This document shows positions 29,626 through 39,347 of a stretch of DNA of 64,000 nt, in pieces. Numbering within the stretch: the first letter of the stretch is position 1; the number at the start of each line of letters is the position of its first letter. Position numbers and translations under genes: made by a program. Origin of the DNA: Flavobacteriales bacterium (lineage in GTDB: Bacteria > Bacteroidota > Bacteroidia > Flavobacteriales_F > PHOS-HE28); assembly GCA_016710685.1 (NCBI GenBank), contig JADJVC010000002.1:558001-622000 (forward strand), in the 5' to 3' direction. The notes under the pieces were generated by a model. The model was not told the DNA's origin. It worked only from the letters and a program-made list of their open reading frames with translations, and did no database searches.

Positions 29626-31215
29626 ATGAAGTTCACGAGCATAATTTTCCTAGCGGCGGTCTTGTCTGGACCCGCGCTGGCACAGGTCAACATCACGGAG
29701 TTGGGCCACCTGAATTACCAGGCATTGCGCAGCAGTGACCTCGCTAACATCTGGGGATATGCCGATGAAGAAGGCAACGAATATGCTTTGGTGGGCGTTA
29801 ATGGCGACGGTTCGAACAACAGCGGTGGGCTATCCGTGGTGGACGTCACCGACCCCGCTAATCCGGTTGAAGTGTTCTTCGCTCCGGGTCCTCCCAGTAT
29901 TTGGCGCGAAGTGAAGGTGTGGGGCGACCATGCCTACGTGACAACGGAGGCAAACGCCGGCTTGCAGATCGTGGACCTGTCGCCTTTGCCTCAGAGCACC
30001 GCCCTGCCGGTCACCTTATTCCATGGTGATGGCTGGAACACGGCGCATTCGCTCTTCATCGACGAGAATGGCAGGTTGTACTTGAACGGTGCGAACCGTG
30101 GTAACGGAGGTGTGATCATGTACGATCTGACGCAGAACCCGGAGGCTCCGGTTGAAGTAGGCACGTTCGACCTGCTTTATTGTCACGACAGCTATGCCCG
30201 GGGCGACACGTTGTATGCAGCGCACATCTACAACGGACTGCTCACTGTATCGGACGTAAGCACTCCGGCTGCACCCCAATTGTTGGGCAGCATCACAACG
30301 CCTTCGGCCTTTACCCATAATGTTTGGTTGGACGACAGCGGCCAATATGCCTTCACCACCGATGAGATGGAAAATGCATACGTGGCCGCGTATGACCTCA
30401 GTGATCTAAGTGACATCCAGGAAGTGGACCGGTTGCAAAGCGACGCAGGGAACAACGTGATCCCGCACAACACCTATTGGTTGGACCACTTCTTGGTTAC
30501 CAGTTACTACACCTACGGGGTGGTGATCTACGACGCCACTCGGCCTTGGAACCTGGTGGAGACCGGCCACTTCGACACTTCGCCTTTTTCCGGAGGGAAT
30601 TTCCACGGCGATTGGGGCGTATATCCCTTCCTGCCCAGTGGAAACCTGTTGATCAGTGACATTGAGAACGGCCTATTCATTCTTGCCCCCACTTATGTGC
30701 ATGCGGCATGGTTGGAAGGGTTGGTGACCGATCTGGGCACGGGTTTGCCCATCAACCAGGCCACGGTAACACTGGGCACGCCCGCTGCCACGGACGCCAC
30801 CGGCTTCGATGGGAATTATGCCTTAGGCACGTTGGCCGGCGGCATGTATACGGTAACAGCCTCCGCCCCCGGCTATCCGAGCCGCACGTATACCGGCATT
30901 CAACTCGTGAATGGTGAACTTACGATGCTGGACATAGAGCTCGGCATCGGTGCGGGCATAACCGGGAACGCTGCCATTGCAAGTGTGATGTTGTCGGTTT
31001 TTCCCAATCCCGGGCAAGGGCTCTTCACCGTGGGGAACACGGGCGGAGCGGGCGCAATGCGTGTATTGGATCTGCAAGGGCGCACGGTTTTAGGACCTTT
31101 CAACGTGGCCGGCAAAACGCAGTTGGATGCCCGTAAATTACCGGCTGGCAGCTACTTGGTGCGTCAGCAATGCCAGAACGGAGAGCTTCGGACTGCGCGG
31201 TTGTTGAAGGAATAA
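29626..31215 (+). CDS. Choice-of-anchor B (LVIVD repeat) T9SS protein
   Basis: 529 residues. Signal peptide (ending GPALAQ), LVIVD/beta-propeller-like repeats (~25-350; GGLSVVDVTDPANPVEV, AGLQIVDLS, GLLTVSDVSTPAAPQLL), a carboxypeptidase regulatory-like Ig domain (~362-440; LEGLVTDLGTGLPINQATVTLG) and a T9SS sorting domain (~455-529; SVFPNPGQGLFTV). Many histidines and Asp in the propeller (YCHDSYARGD, AFTHNVWLDD) recall the known family. Secreted or surface-exposed; ligand unknown. Divergent from the UspA-type gene. Confidence 0.9.
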   Translation: MKFTSIIFLAAVLSGPALAQVNITELGHLNYQALRSSDLANIWGYADEEGNEYALVGVNGDGSNNSGGLSVVDVTDPANPVEVFFAPGPPSIWREVKVWGDHAYVTTEANAGLQIVDLSPLPQSTALPVTLFHGDGWNTAHSLFIDENGRLYLNGANRGNGGVIMYDLTQNPEAPVEVGTFDLLYCHDSYARGDTLYAAHIYNGLLTVSDVSTPAAPQLLGSITTPSAFTHNVWLDDSGQYAFTTDEMENAYVAAYDLSDLSDIQEVDRLQSDAGNNVIPHNTYWLDHFLVTSYYTYGVVIYDATRPWNLVETGHFDTSPFSGGNFHGDWGVYPFLPSGNLLISDIENGLFILAPTYVHAAWLEGLVTDLGTGLPINQATVTLGTPAATDATGFDGNYALGTLAGGMYTVTASAPGYPSRTYTGIQLVNGELTMLDIELGIGAGITGNAAIASVMLSVFPNPGQGLFTVGNTGGAGAMRVLDLQGRTVLGPFNVAGKTQLDARKLPAGSYLVRQQCQNGELRTARLLKE

Positions 31216-31217
31216 GC

Positions 31218-32147
31218 TCAGCGCCCGCCGCCACAGTTCTCCTTTATCATTTCATCCACGCCCGGCGCGGACCCCAGTGCTTTGGCCAACGTAAGGTCGT
31301 CGCAGGCTTTGTCGAGGTTCCCTTTACGGATGCGTAGTTCAGCCCTTGTGCGCAGTGCGTAAGGGTTGTTCGGATCGGACTTTAAGCTGTGTTCCACAGT
31401 CTTCAGGGCATCTTCATTGCGATTGGTCTTCATCAACGCGAAAGCCTTGTTGCTAAGCACCACGGGTTGGTCTTTGTCTTGGTCGAGCGCGGTTTCCAAT
31501 ACGGCCAAGGCATCGTCGTAGCGCTCCAGTTGGTTCAGTTCGTACCCGCGGTTACTCCAGTTGCCCAAGTCCTCCGGCTCCAGTGCGCATAGTGATTCCA
31601 GCACCGCGAGGCTCTCGGCATATTGGCCGTTTTGGTCGTAAAGACGGGCGAGCACTTTCATTGCGGGCAGGTCGTCGGTGCGAACGCCCAGTCCTTCCTT
31701 TAAGTCCGCCAACGCATCTTTGTTAATGCGAAGTGCAGCTTTGGCTTGGCCTCGCATCACCAGCATTTGGGACTTTGCCGCAGGTTTCAGTTCCGTCGCG
31801 AGGGCCCGGTCGGTGTATTTCACCACGGCCTCATTATCCTCTGTACGGAAAGCGTATTCGGCCCGAAGTTGGTTAGCCGGGGCAAACAAGCTGTCCAATG
31901 CCAGTGCTCCGTGAAGGTCCTTCAGCGCCTTCTCGTATTTTCCCGTTTCGTACCAGCCCCGCGCCCTAGCTGTCCACGTGGCGGAGGTTGCTGCGGAATC
32001 CACGGCTGCCTGGTACTTTTCCATGGCCAAGGAGCGTTCACCGGCAGTGAGCAAAGCATCGCCTTGGGAAATTAAACCTTGTGCTTGCAGCAGATATCCG
32101 AAAAGTAGGCTGAACGAAAGAAATGCCGGTCGGAGTGCGGTTTCCAT
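31218..32147 (-). CDS. Exported tetratricopeptide repeat protein
   Basis: 309 residues. Signal peptide (METALRPAFLSFSLLFGYLLQAQ), then about seven TPR motifs (for example WYETGKYEKALKDLHGALALD, GYELNQLERYDDALAVLETALDQD, ALMKTNRNEDALKTVEHSLKSDP). C-terminus rich in Gly and Cys (ENCGGGR). Periplasmic or outer-membrane scaffold; partner unknown. Follows tsaD on the same strand with a 53-base gap. Confidence 0.85.
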   Translation of the reverse strand: METALRPAFLSFSLLFGYLLQAQGLISQGDALLTAGERSLAMEKYQAAVDSAATSATWTARARGWYETGKYEKALKDLHGALALDSLFAPANQLRAEYAFRTEDNEAVVKYTDRALATELKPAAKSQMLVMRGQAKAALRINKDALADLKEGLGVRTDDLPAMKVLARLYDQNGQYAESLAVLESLCALEPEDLGNWSNRGYELNQLERYDDALAVLETALDQDKDQPVVLSNKAFALMKTNRNEDALKTVEHSLKSDPNNPYALRTRAELRIRKGNLDKACDDLTLAKALGSAPGVDEMIKENCGGGR

Positions 32148-32200
32148 GATGCGAAAATAAGGTGCTCCCCGGATTTTCCGGTTTCGGCCGCTTTTCTAAC

Positions 32201-33211
32201 TCAGTAAATGCGCGGCACCGGCACCGTATCCAGCGGGGCAAGGACCCCGGCTTCCAGCAGAAATGCGCCCGCCGTGGCGATCATGGCAGCATTGTCCGTG
32301 CAGAATTCGCGCTTCGGCACAAAGAACTCGGCGCCTTCCCGTTGGGCTAATTCCCCCAGCCTGACAGCGAGTGCAACGTTCGCTGCGACACCGCCGGCAA
32401 TGCCCACATGCTTAATGTCATGGTCGCGGATGGCCCGGCGCACCTTGGCCACCAGGTGGTCAATAATGGCGTTCTGCAACGAAGCGCAAAGGTCCGCGCG
32501 CTCATTCTCAGCAAAACCGGGAAGCTCCCTTTCAACGCGCTGTACCAAGGCAACGAACGCCGTTTTGATGCCGCTGAAGCTGAAGTCCAGCCCAGGAACA
32601 GCCGGCACCGGTAGCTTAAACCGGTGCGGGTCGCCGGTTTTGGCATATTGTTCCACCAGCGGCCCGCCGGGATAAGGTAGGCCCAGCACCTTCGCGCCTT
32701 TATCGAAGGCTTCACCGGCGGCATCATCCAGCGTGGAGCCGATCACCTCCATTTCCAGTGGGGAACGAACCAGCACCAATTGTGTGTGGCCTCCGCTAAC
32801 GGTGAGGTTCAGAAAGGGGAATGACGGAACAGGGCGGTCTTCACCTTCCCGGATGAAATGTGCCATCACATGGGCCTGCACATGGTCCACAGCGAGCAAC
32901 GGGATGTTGAGCGCCTGCGCCATGGACCGCGCGAAACAGGCCCCCACCAGCAAGGCGCCGATCAAGCCCGGCCCGCGCGTAAAAGCAATGGCAGTAAGGC
33001 CCGAAGCGGTCACCCCGGCCTGTTCCAGCGCCTGTTGAACGACCGGCACGATGTTCTCCTGGTGCGCGCGGCTGGCCAATTCCGGCACCACGCCGCCCCA
33101 TTGCGCATGCACCTCCTGAGAGGCCACCACATTGCTGTGCAGCACGCCGTCGATCAGCACGGCCGCGGCGGTTTCGTCGCACGAACTTTCTATGCCAAGT
33201 ATTGCGTTCAA
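32201..33211 (-). CDS. tsaD: tRNA N6-adenosine threonylcarbamoyltransferase
   Basis: 336 residues if started at the TTG at 33211 (M-NAILGIESSCDET), the position expected from the family; no in-frame ATG lies nearby and longer starts would add unrelated residues. Motifs: GIESSCDETAAAV, metal ligands in DHVQAHVMAH, GGHTQLV, DDAAGEAFDKGAK, and FSGIKT. Transfers threonylcarbamoyl to A37 of ANN-decoding tRNAs, cytosolic, with TsaB/TsaE. Divergent from the TamB-like gene, an arrangement seen in other Bacteroidota as far as I recall. Confidence 0.93.
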   Translation of the reverse strand: MNAILGIESSCDETAAAVLIDGVLHSNVVASQEVHAQWGGVVPELASRAHQENIVPVVQQALEQAGVTASGLTAIAFTRGPGLIGALLVGACFARSMAQALNIPLLAVDHVQAHVMAHFIREGEDRPVPSFPFLNLTVSGGHTQLVLVRSPLEMEVIGSTLDDAAGEAFDKGAKVLGLPYPGGPLVEQYAKTGDPHRFKLPVPAVPGLDFSFSGIKTAFVALVQRVERELPGFAENERADLCASLQNAIIDHLVAKVRRAIRDHDIKHVGIAGGVAANVALAVRLGELAQREGAEFFVPKREFCTDNAAMIATAGAFLLEAGVLAPLDTVPVPRIY

Positions 33212-33346
33212 AGGGAAAAGGGAGCTAACTGGTAAATTTGGCCGTTTGGGCCTGAAGGTTGCAAGGAAGAGCCTGTAGGCACGCAACAGAAGGACGGCAG
33301 GAAAAGGAATCAGGCATTTGTTCGCGGGGCGGGCCCGAAATTAACC

Positions 33347-36300
33347 ATGGCCAAGGCGGCAAAAAAAAGAAGCATCACCCGGCGTGTGTTCCGCATCCTG
33401 CTGCGGACCGTGCTGCTGGTGCTGGTCCTCACGGGCCTGGTGGCCGGGCTGTTCATGGTGCCGGCAGTGCAGACGTGGCTGGGGGCGCGGCTCAGCGCGC
33501 AGTTGGCGAAGGACCTCGGTGTCACCATCCGGGTGGACCGGTTGGAATTGCGCATCATTGGCCCGAACCGTTTCCACGGCCTTTACATCGAGGACCTGCA
33601 CGGCGACACGTTGGTGGCCGCGCGCGAATTGTGGGTGCGCGGGTTGAAGGTGCATCCGCGCAACCGGGTATTGCGGGTGCGGCAGCTTGAATTGGTGGAC
33701 GGCCGTTTCGCCATGGACCGCCGCGAAGGCGAGCCGCACAGCAACCTCACCGAATTCCTGGCCAAGCTCTCCGGCGCACCAAGTACCGACACCACATACA
33801 GCGCGCCATGGACCATCGAATGCGCGAACGTGGACGTGCGCGGCTTGCACTACAGTTATTTCGACTCGGGCAGGAAAGTGCTGCCTTTCGGCGTGGACGT
33901 GGACCACATAGACATACCGGACGCCACCGTGATCGGCAAGGACTTCAAGCTGCATGGCGATTCCATGAAATTCCAAGTGGCCGAGCTCCGCTTCAGTGAC
34001 AGGAGTGGCTTGGTTGTGGACCACCTCAGCGGTTTCGCGCGCATCGGCCCGCCCGGCATTTATGTCGATGGGCTGAAGCTTGTCACCGGCCCGCAGGCAG
34101 AGGGCATGGAAGGCAGTACCATCACCGGGGACTTGGGCTTGCGCACGGAAAAATTATCCGATTTCGATTACTTCAACACGAAAGTCTTCATGGACGCACG
34201 GTTGGACAGTTCGCGAGTTCAAGCGGCCGACGTGGCTCTGTTCGCCCCCGACCTCGAAGGCATCGACCTGCCCATCTCCGTAAAGGGTCATGTGCAAGGG
34301 ACCGTTTCGCAGCTCAAGGGCCGAGGCATGGATCTGTACTTCGGCCAGCGCTCCGAATTTCATGGAGACGTGGAGCTCACGGGCCTGCCCGACGTGCCCA
34401 ACACCTTCATCGTATTGGACGCCACCGAAGTGCGCTCCAACCCTGCAGATCTGGCGCGGCTGCCCATTCCGCCATTCACCTCCAAAAGCACGCTGCAACT
34501 GCCGGAAGAAGTACAGCGCCTCGGCGACATGGCATACCGCGGCAACTTCACGGGCTTCATCAACTCCTTCACCACTTACGGCACCGCCACCACCGGAGCG
34601 GGCAGTTTGGTCAGCGACATTTCATACGAGCGCGATACCGTTTCCAAGTTTTTCCGGTTGAACGGAAAGCTCTCCACCGACGGGTTCGATCTGGGGCGTG
34701 TTTTGGGCACAACATCCGTTGGGCACATCGCCTTCAGCACCAAAGTTTCTGCCAAGGGCAAAGACCTCAATAGCATGGTGGCCGAGTTGGAAGGCGATGT
34801 CCCGATGCTGGAGTTGGAGAACTACGGCATCACCGGCATCACGCTTAACGGCAAGTTGGAAAAGAACCTTTTCAATGGTGAGTTGCATTGCACGGATCCC
34901 AAACTCCAGCTGGATTTCAACGGTCTGGCGGACCTTCGCGGGCGCTGGCCGGAAGTGGACTTCAGCGCGGATGTCCATCGCTTGGACCTGCGTGCATTGG
35001 GCTTGATCGAAGGCGAGGGCTACAGTGATCTCAACATGAGCATTGCCGCCAAAGGCCGGTTAGCGCCGGACAGTTTGGAAGGTTCCTTGCGGATGGAGCA
35101 CGTAAGTTATTGCCAAGATTCCATCGACCTGGATTTGGGCAACATCGCGCTGGATTCTTGGCGAGAAAATGGAGTGCCGAAAATGCGTTTGGAAAGCACC
35201 ATGGCCGACGCGCAGGTGGACGGTCCCTTCCATCCGGTATCGCTGCCCGGTGCGGTGGCGAGCGTGTTCCTAAGCGTGTTTCCCGCGTTGAGCGAGCAGG
35301 TGGCTTTCGACCAAGTGCCGCAGGACTTCACCTTTTCCACGAAGATCAAAGAAGCGCAGCCGCTGTTGGACATTGTTCTGCCCGGCCTGCAAGTCGCTAA
35401 CGGCACCGCGATCACTGGCCACTTCAACAGCACCACGTTCGACATGGGACTGGACGGCACATCGCCTGCCGTTTCATACGCTGGCTTCGGTGGTGATTCG
35501 TTGGCGTTTTCTCTTGGAAAAACCATGGACGTTCTGGCATTCAGCTTGAAAGGAAACGGGGAAACGCGCAAGGCCAGCCTGCGGTTGAGCCAACTCGCCA
35601 TAACAGGCACGGCCTACCAGGATGAAGTGCGTTTTCGGGCCGATTGGGCAACGGCGGACAGCATGGCCAGTGGGGTAGTGCGCGTGGCCGGATTAGTACA
35701 CGGCCCCAATTCATTTTCCGTGGACCTTGAGCCCAGCAGCGTGGCGTTGGGGCGCGGTGAATGGCGCAACCCGCGCACGGCGCACTTCGAGCTGGACAGC
35801 GGCAACGTGTACTTGGACAGTTTGGAAATGGTGAACGAAGGCCAGATGATCCGCTTGGGCGGCGCAGTGGGGAAATCACCTTTACTGGCAACAACCTTCC
35901 AACTACACGAGGTGCGCTTGGAGAACACGGCGCCATTGTTCGGCGGCCCCGCGCTGCATGGAGCGGTGAGCGGTGATGGCAAAGTGTTCGACCTGCTGGG
36001 CGATCCCTACTTGCTGAGCTACATCTGCGTGGACAGCCTTGCCATAGCGGACAAGCCCGTGGGCGACCTCCAATTGGGCGCTTCGTACAACGAGGTAGGA
36101 GACGGCATTTCCGTAAGTGGAAACCTGCACCGTGGCGCGTTGCAGATGTTGGGTTTCACCGGCACCGTTTCGCCGGGCAAAGCGCAGGAGTTGGCACTGC
36201 GGTTGAAGATGGACAGCTTGGACCTGCGTTTTGTGGACCCTTATCTGCCAGAAGCCATCAGCGACATCCAAGGCTTGGTGAGCGGCCATGTGGATGTATC

Positions 36301-37795
36301 CGGCAAATTGGCCGATCCGCAGATCGAAGGCACCGCTTTTCTGCAGAATGCGGGCCTGCGCATCAACTACCTCAACACGTTCTACAGCTTCACGCACCAA
36401 GTAGACATCCAGCCGGACATGTTCGCGCTGGACCTTGTGAAATTGCACGACGATGAAGGGCATGAAGGCGTCGCGACAGGAACCATCATCCACCACGGGT
36501 TGAAAGATTGGAACTTCGACGTGGGCCTGGACATGGACAACATGAAAGTGATGGAGACCACCATCAACGACAACCAGCTTTACTACGGGAAGGCCTACGC
36601 CAAAGGCCGGTTGGGCCTGAGCGGCTATGCAGACAACATCTTCATCGACGTGGATGCCGCCACCGGTCCCGGCACGGACATCCACTTCCCGCTGGGTGCA
36701 AGCCGCGACGTAAGCGGCATCTCGTTCGTGCGCTTCGCGGAAGTCGGTAAGTCCGCTTCCGAGGAACAGACCGCGGTGGACCTAAGCGGGATCCAGTTGA
36801 ACATGAAGGTCGCCGTAACACCGGACGCGGATTTCGAGCTGATCTTCGACCCCACGGTGGGAGACATCATGCGCGGGCGCGGCACCGGCGACATCACCAT
36901 GGGCGTAACGCCAGCGGGCGATTTCAGCATGAAGGGCGACGTAACGCTCACCGAAGGCGACTACCTCTTCACCTTGCGGAACCTGGTGAACAAGAAGTTC
37001 GGGGTAGAGCCGGGCGGGCGCATTTCCTGGTTCGGCGACCCGTTCGACGCGTTGATCAACATCGATGCCGTCTACAAATTGCGTGCAAGTCTGTACGACG
37101 TAATGCCCGCCGCACTGCGCACCGAAGCATACAAGAAGCGTGTGCCCGTTGAAGTGCTCATGCACCTTTCGCAGCGGTTGATGAACCCCGACATCGCCTT
37201 CGACGTGCGCCTGCCCTCGGTGGATGAAGGCGTGCGCACACAGGTGAACAGCGCCTTGGCCAATACGGACGACCTGAACAAGCAGGTCTTCGCGTTGATC
37301 GTGCTGAACCGTTTCCTGCCGAACGACGCCAATGCCTCCGGACAAGAGAACAGCGGCTTGGCCGTTGGAGCAACCACCGGTACGGAGTTGCTAAGCAACC
37401 AGGTGAGCAACTGGCTTAGCTCCGTTTCCAACAAGTTCGATTTCGGCGTGAACTGGCGGACGGGCGACGCCATTTCGCAGGATGAAGTGGAGTTGGCGGT
37501 TAGCACCGCCGTGTTCAACGACCGCTTGCAGTTGAGCACCAACGTGGGCGTGAGCTACGGCGACGGCGGCACGCAGCAAGGCACCAACAACATCATCGGC
37601 GACTTCTCCGCGGAATACAGCTTGACACAAGACGGCAAATTGCGGTTCAAGGCCTTCAGTCAAAGCAACGACCGCAACCTGAACCAAGTGGACCAATCGC
37701 AGACCACGCAAGGCGCGGGCTTGGCCTACCGCGAGGAGTTCGACACCATCGGTGAGTTCTTCCGGAAAGTGGGCAAGATCTTTACCGGGAAATAG
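33347..37795 (+). CDS. TamB-like translocation/assembly module protein
   Basis: 1482 residues. One N-terminal membrane helix (~18-40) after a basic start (MAKAAKKRSITRRVFR), then a very long repetitive beta-rich region of AsmA/TamB type with recurring VDLSGI, GDGKVF and LEGDV-like turns, ending in a TamB/DUF490 domain (~1150-1440; GRGTGDITMGVTPAGDFSMKGDVTLTEGDYLFT). Inner-membrane anchored and spanning the periplasm; family members are thought to transport lipid to, or help assemble, the outer membrane. Complete, no partner OMP TamA in this window. Confidence 0.92.
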   Translation: MAKAAKKRSITRRVFRILLRTVLLVLVLTGLVAGLFMVPAVQTWLGARLSAQLAKDLGVTIRVDRLELRIIGPNRFHGLYIEDLHGDTLVAARELWVRGLKVHPRNRVLRVRQLELVDGRFAMDRREGEPHSNLTEFLAKLSGAPSTDTTYSAPWTIECANVDVRGLHYSYFDSGRKVLPFGVDVDHIDIPDATVIGKDFKLHGDSMKFQVAELRFSDRSGLVVDHLSGFARIGPPGIYVDGLKLVTGPQAEGMEGSTITGDLGLRTEKLSDFDYFNTKVFMDARLDSSRVQAADVALFAPDLEGIDLPISVKGHVQGTVSQLKGRGMDLYFGQRSEFHGDVELTGLPDVPNTFIVLDATEVRSNPADLARLPIPPFTSKSTLQLPEEVQRLGDMAYRGNFTGFINSFTTYGTATTGAGSLVSDISYERDTVSKFFRLNGKLSTDGFDLGRVLGTTSVGHIAFSTKVSAKGKDLNSMVAELEGDVPMLELENYGITGITLNGKLEKNLFNGELHCTDPKLQLDFNGLADLRGRWPEVDFSADVHRLDLRALGLIEGEGYSDLNMSIAAKGRLAPDSLEGSLRMEHVSYCQDSIDLDLGNIALDSWRENGVPKMRLESTMADAQVDGPFHPVSLPGAVASVFLSVFPALSEQVAFDQVPQDFTFSTKIKEAQPLLDIVLPGLQVANGTAITGHFNSTTFDMGLDGTSPAVSYAGFGGDSLAFSLGKTMDVLAFSLKGNGETRKASLRLSQLAITGTAYQDEVRFRADWATADSMASGVVRVAGLVHGPNSFSVDLEPSSVALGRGEWRNPRTAHFELDSGNVYLDSLEMVNEGQMIRLGGAVGKSPLLATTFQLHEVRLENTAPLFGGPALHGAVSGDGKVFDLLGDPYLLSYICVDSLAIADKPVGDLQLGASYNEVGDGISVSGNLHRGALQMLGFTGTVSPGKAQELALRLKMDSLDLRFVDPYLPEAISDIQGLVSGHVDVSGKLADPQIEGTAFLQNAGLRINYLNTFYSFTHQVDIQPDMFALDLVKLHDDEGHEGVATGTIIHHGLKDWNFDVGLDMDNMKVMETTINDNQLYYGKAYAKGRLGLSGYADNIFIDVDAATGPGTDIHFPLGASRDVSGISFVRFAEVGKSASEEQTAVDLSGIQLNMKVAVTPDADFELIFDPTVGDIMRGRGTGDITMGVTPAGDFSMKGDVTLTEGDYLFTLRNLVNKKFGVEPGGRISWFGDPFDALINIDAVYKLRASLYDVMPAALRTEAYKKRVPVEVLMHLSQRLMNPDIAFDVRLPSVDEGVRTQVNSALANTDDLNKQVFALIVLNRFLPNDANASGQENSGLAVGATTGTELLSNQVSNWLSSVSNKFDFGVNWRTGDAISQDEVELAVSTAVFNDRLQLSTNVGVSYGDGGTQQGTNNIIGDFSAEYSLTQDGKLRFKAFSQSNDRNLNQVDQSQTTQGAGLAYREEFDTIGEFFRKVGKIFTGK

Positions 37796-37862
37796 GGCGC
37801 GCGTCCTACCGTACCGAAAGGATTTTTCCGAAGGATATTATCTTTCGCGAAATCCACAACAG

Positions 37863-38906
37863 ATGCGCGCATTGAAAACACTCCTGATCATCCTGTTGGC
37901 CGTAGTTGCCTTGGCCGTTGTACTGGGCATCACCGGGCCGAAACATTCGGAAATTTCGCGCAGCGCGATCGTGCATGCTCCGGTTGATGTGGTGTATGCC
38001 CACGCAAACTCGCTGCAACGTATGGCCGAGTGGAGTCCGTGGGCCAAAAAAGACCCTGCGATGAAGGTGACCTACAGCGGCACGGAAGGCGTGGTCGGGC
38101 AGAACAGTTCTTGGTCCGGGAATGCCAATGTAGGTAGCGGGTCACAAGAGATTACCGCTTTGGAACCGCTGAAAAAGGTGGGCTTGGCACTGCATTTCAA
38201 AGAACCGTTCGAAAGCGAGGCAACGTCGGATCTGGACTTGGTGCCTATGGGGGACAGTACCAAAGTGACATGGGTTTTCAGAGGAGACAACAACTTCGTA
38301 AGCCGGATCTACTTAGCATTCAACGACATGGACAAAATGATCGGTCCGGATTTCGAGGACGGCGTTGCGCACCTGAAGGCGCAAGCCGAAGAAGATGCGC
38401 GCACCAAGGAAGCTGAGGCACGCGCTAAGACCTATCGCGGTTACACGATCACACCGGTTGACAGGCAGGAAATGACCTTTGCAGGCCATCGGGCCACGGT
38501 AAAGTGGGAGAACATGGATAAATTTTTCACGAAGGAATTCGGTGGTACGGCCAAAGCCGCGGAAAAAGCGGAAGTGGAACTCACCGGAGCGCCGACCGCA
38601 CTTGTGTATAAGTGGGACGAAGCCGGCAAGCAGGTGGACATGTTCGCAGGCATGCCCATTGATGCAAGTCAAGGAACAGCGATAAAGGGGTGTGACCTGG
38701 TAACGATCCCCGGCGGCAAAGCTTGGATGATCGCCTACCAAGGCAACCCTGCGGGCACCGAAGAAGCGCACATGGCCATGGATGAAATGCTGAAGGACAA
38801 AGGCCTGGAGCTTCGCCTACCGGTTATCGAGGAATACATGTTCAATCCGCAGGAGCAGCCGGACACGACGAAGTGGATAACGAACATCTACTACCCGGTG
38901 AAGTGA
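37863..38906 (+). CDS. SRPBCC domain fused to GyrI-like/effector-binding domain
   Basis: 347 residues from ATG at 37863. N-terminal membrane helix (LLIILLAVVALAVVLGIT), SRPBCC polyketide-cyclase-like domain (~35-180; VHAPVDVVYAHANSLQRMAEWSPW) and a C-terminal GyrI/AraC effector-binding-like domain (~195-347; ending LELRLPVIEEYMFNPQEQPDTTKWITNIYYPVK). Such membrane-anchored fusions are common in Bacteroidota; ligand binding is inferred. Starts 68 bases after the TamB-like gene on the same strand. Confidence 0.85.
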   Translation: MRALKTLLIILLAVVALAVVLGITGPKHSEISRSAIVHAPVDVVYAHANSLQRMAEWSPWAKKDPAMKVTYSGTEGVVGQNSSWSGNANVGSGSQEITALEPLKKVGLALHFKEPFESEATSDLDLVPMGDSTKVTWVFRGDNNFVSRIYLAFNDMDKMIGPDFEDGVAHLKAQAEEDARTKEAEARAKTYRGYTITPVDRQEMTFAGHRATVKWENMDKFFTKEFGGTAKAAEKAEVELTGAPTALVYKWDEAGKQVDMFAGMPIDASQGTAIKGCDLVTIPGGKAWMIAYQGNPAGTEEAHMAMDEMLKDKGLELRLPVIEEYMFNPQEQPDTTKWITNIYYPVK

Positions 38907-38960
38907 TTCCTCTCAGGGTCTTCCGAAGGAGACCCTAAGCTTAGCGTCAAGTTCTGGGAA

Positions 38961-39300
38961 GGGATTGCGCGAGGCGCGCTATCCCGTTTGGGGGATGCTT
39001 CAACGCTGCTACCGCTTTGCGGTCTTTGAACGTTCAATCCCCGAAAAATGCTTTGAATAAGCCCAGCAAAAGGTTGAGAAGGGAATGCGCGAGGCGCGCT
39101 ATCCCGTTGGGGGAAGCTTCAACGCTGCGGCCGCTTCGCGGCCTTTGATACCACAACGCCATGGGATGCTTTGAGCAAGCTCAGTAAAAGGTTGGGATGG
39201 GATTGCGCGAGGCGCGCTATCCCGTTTGGGGGATGCTTCAACGCTGCGACCGCTTTGCGGTCTTTGAACGTTCAATCCCCGAAAAATGCTATGAGCAAGC
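38961..39300. repeat. Three ~120-bp tandem repeats with two hairpins each, beside tRNA-Ser
   Basis: Units begin at 38961, 39081 and 39199 (spacing 120 and 118). Each starts with an imperfect hairpin (GGGAT-t-GCGCG-agg-CGCGC-t-ATCCC) followed by CTTCAACGCTGC and a second hairpin CCGC-TTY-GCGG. The second hairpin's outer pairs change together: GGCCGC/GCGGCC in unit 2, GACCGC/GCGGTC in unit 3, and GCCCGC/GCGGGC in a fourth partial copy at 39328-39342; unit 1 has ACCGC/GCGGT. The 441 bases from 38907 to 39347 hold no credible gene. REP/BIME-like element inferred from structure. Confidence 0.75.
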
Positions 39301-39324
39301 TCAGCATTTTTCGGGGATCGAACG
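39269..39324. repeat. 22-bp inverted repeat ending the repeat array
   Basis: Arms 39269-39290 and 39303-39324 match with one mismatch around a 12-nt loop that itself folds (GAGC-AA-GCTC). The left arm is part of repeat unit 3 (CAATCCCCGAAAAATGCT) and occurs without its partner in unit 1 (39031-39051). It lies 24 bases past the 3' end of tRNA-Ser, so it could end that transcript, but has no T tail. Confidence 0.65.
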
Positions 39325-39347
39325 TTCGCCCGCTTCGCGGGCAGCGT

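Noticed and set aside
38961..39300. CRISPR array beside tRNA-Ser
   Set aside because: Units are ~120 bp with conserved interiors and no unique spacers, and no cas genes are near.
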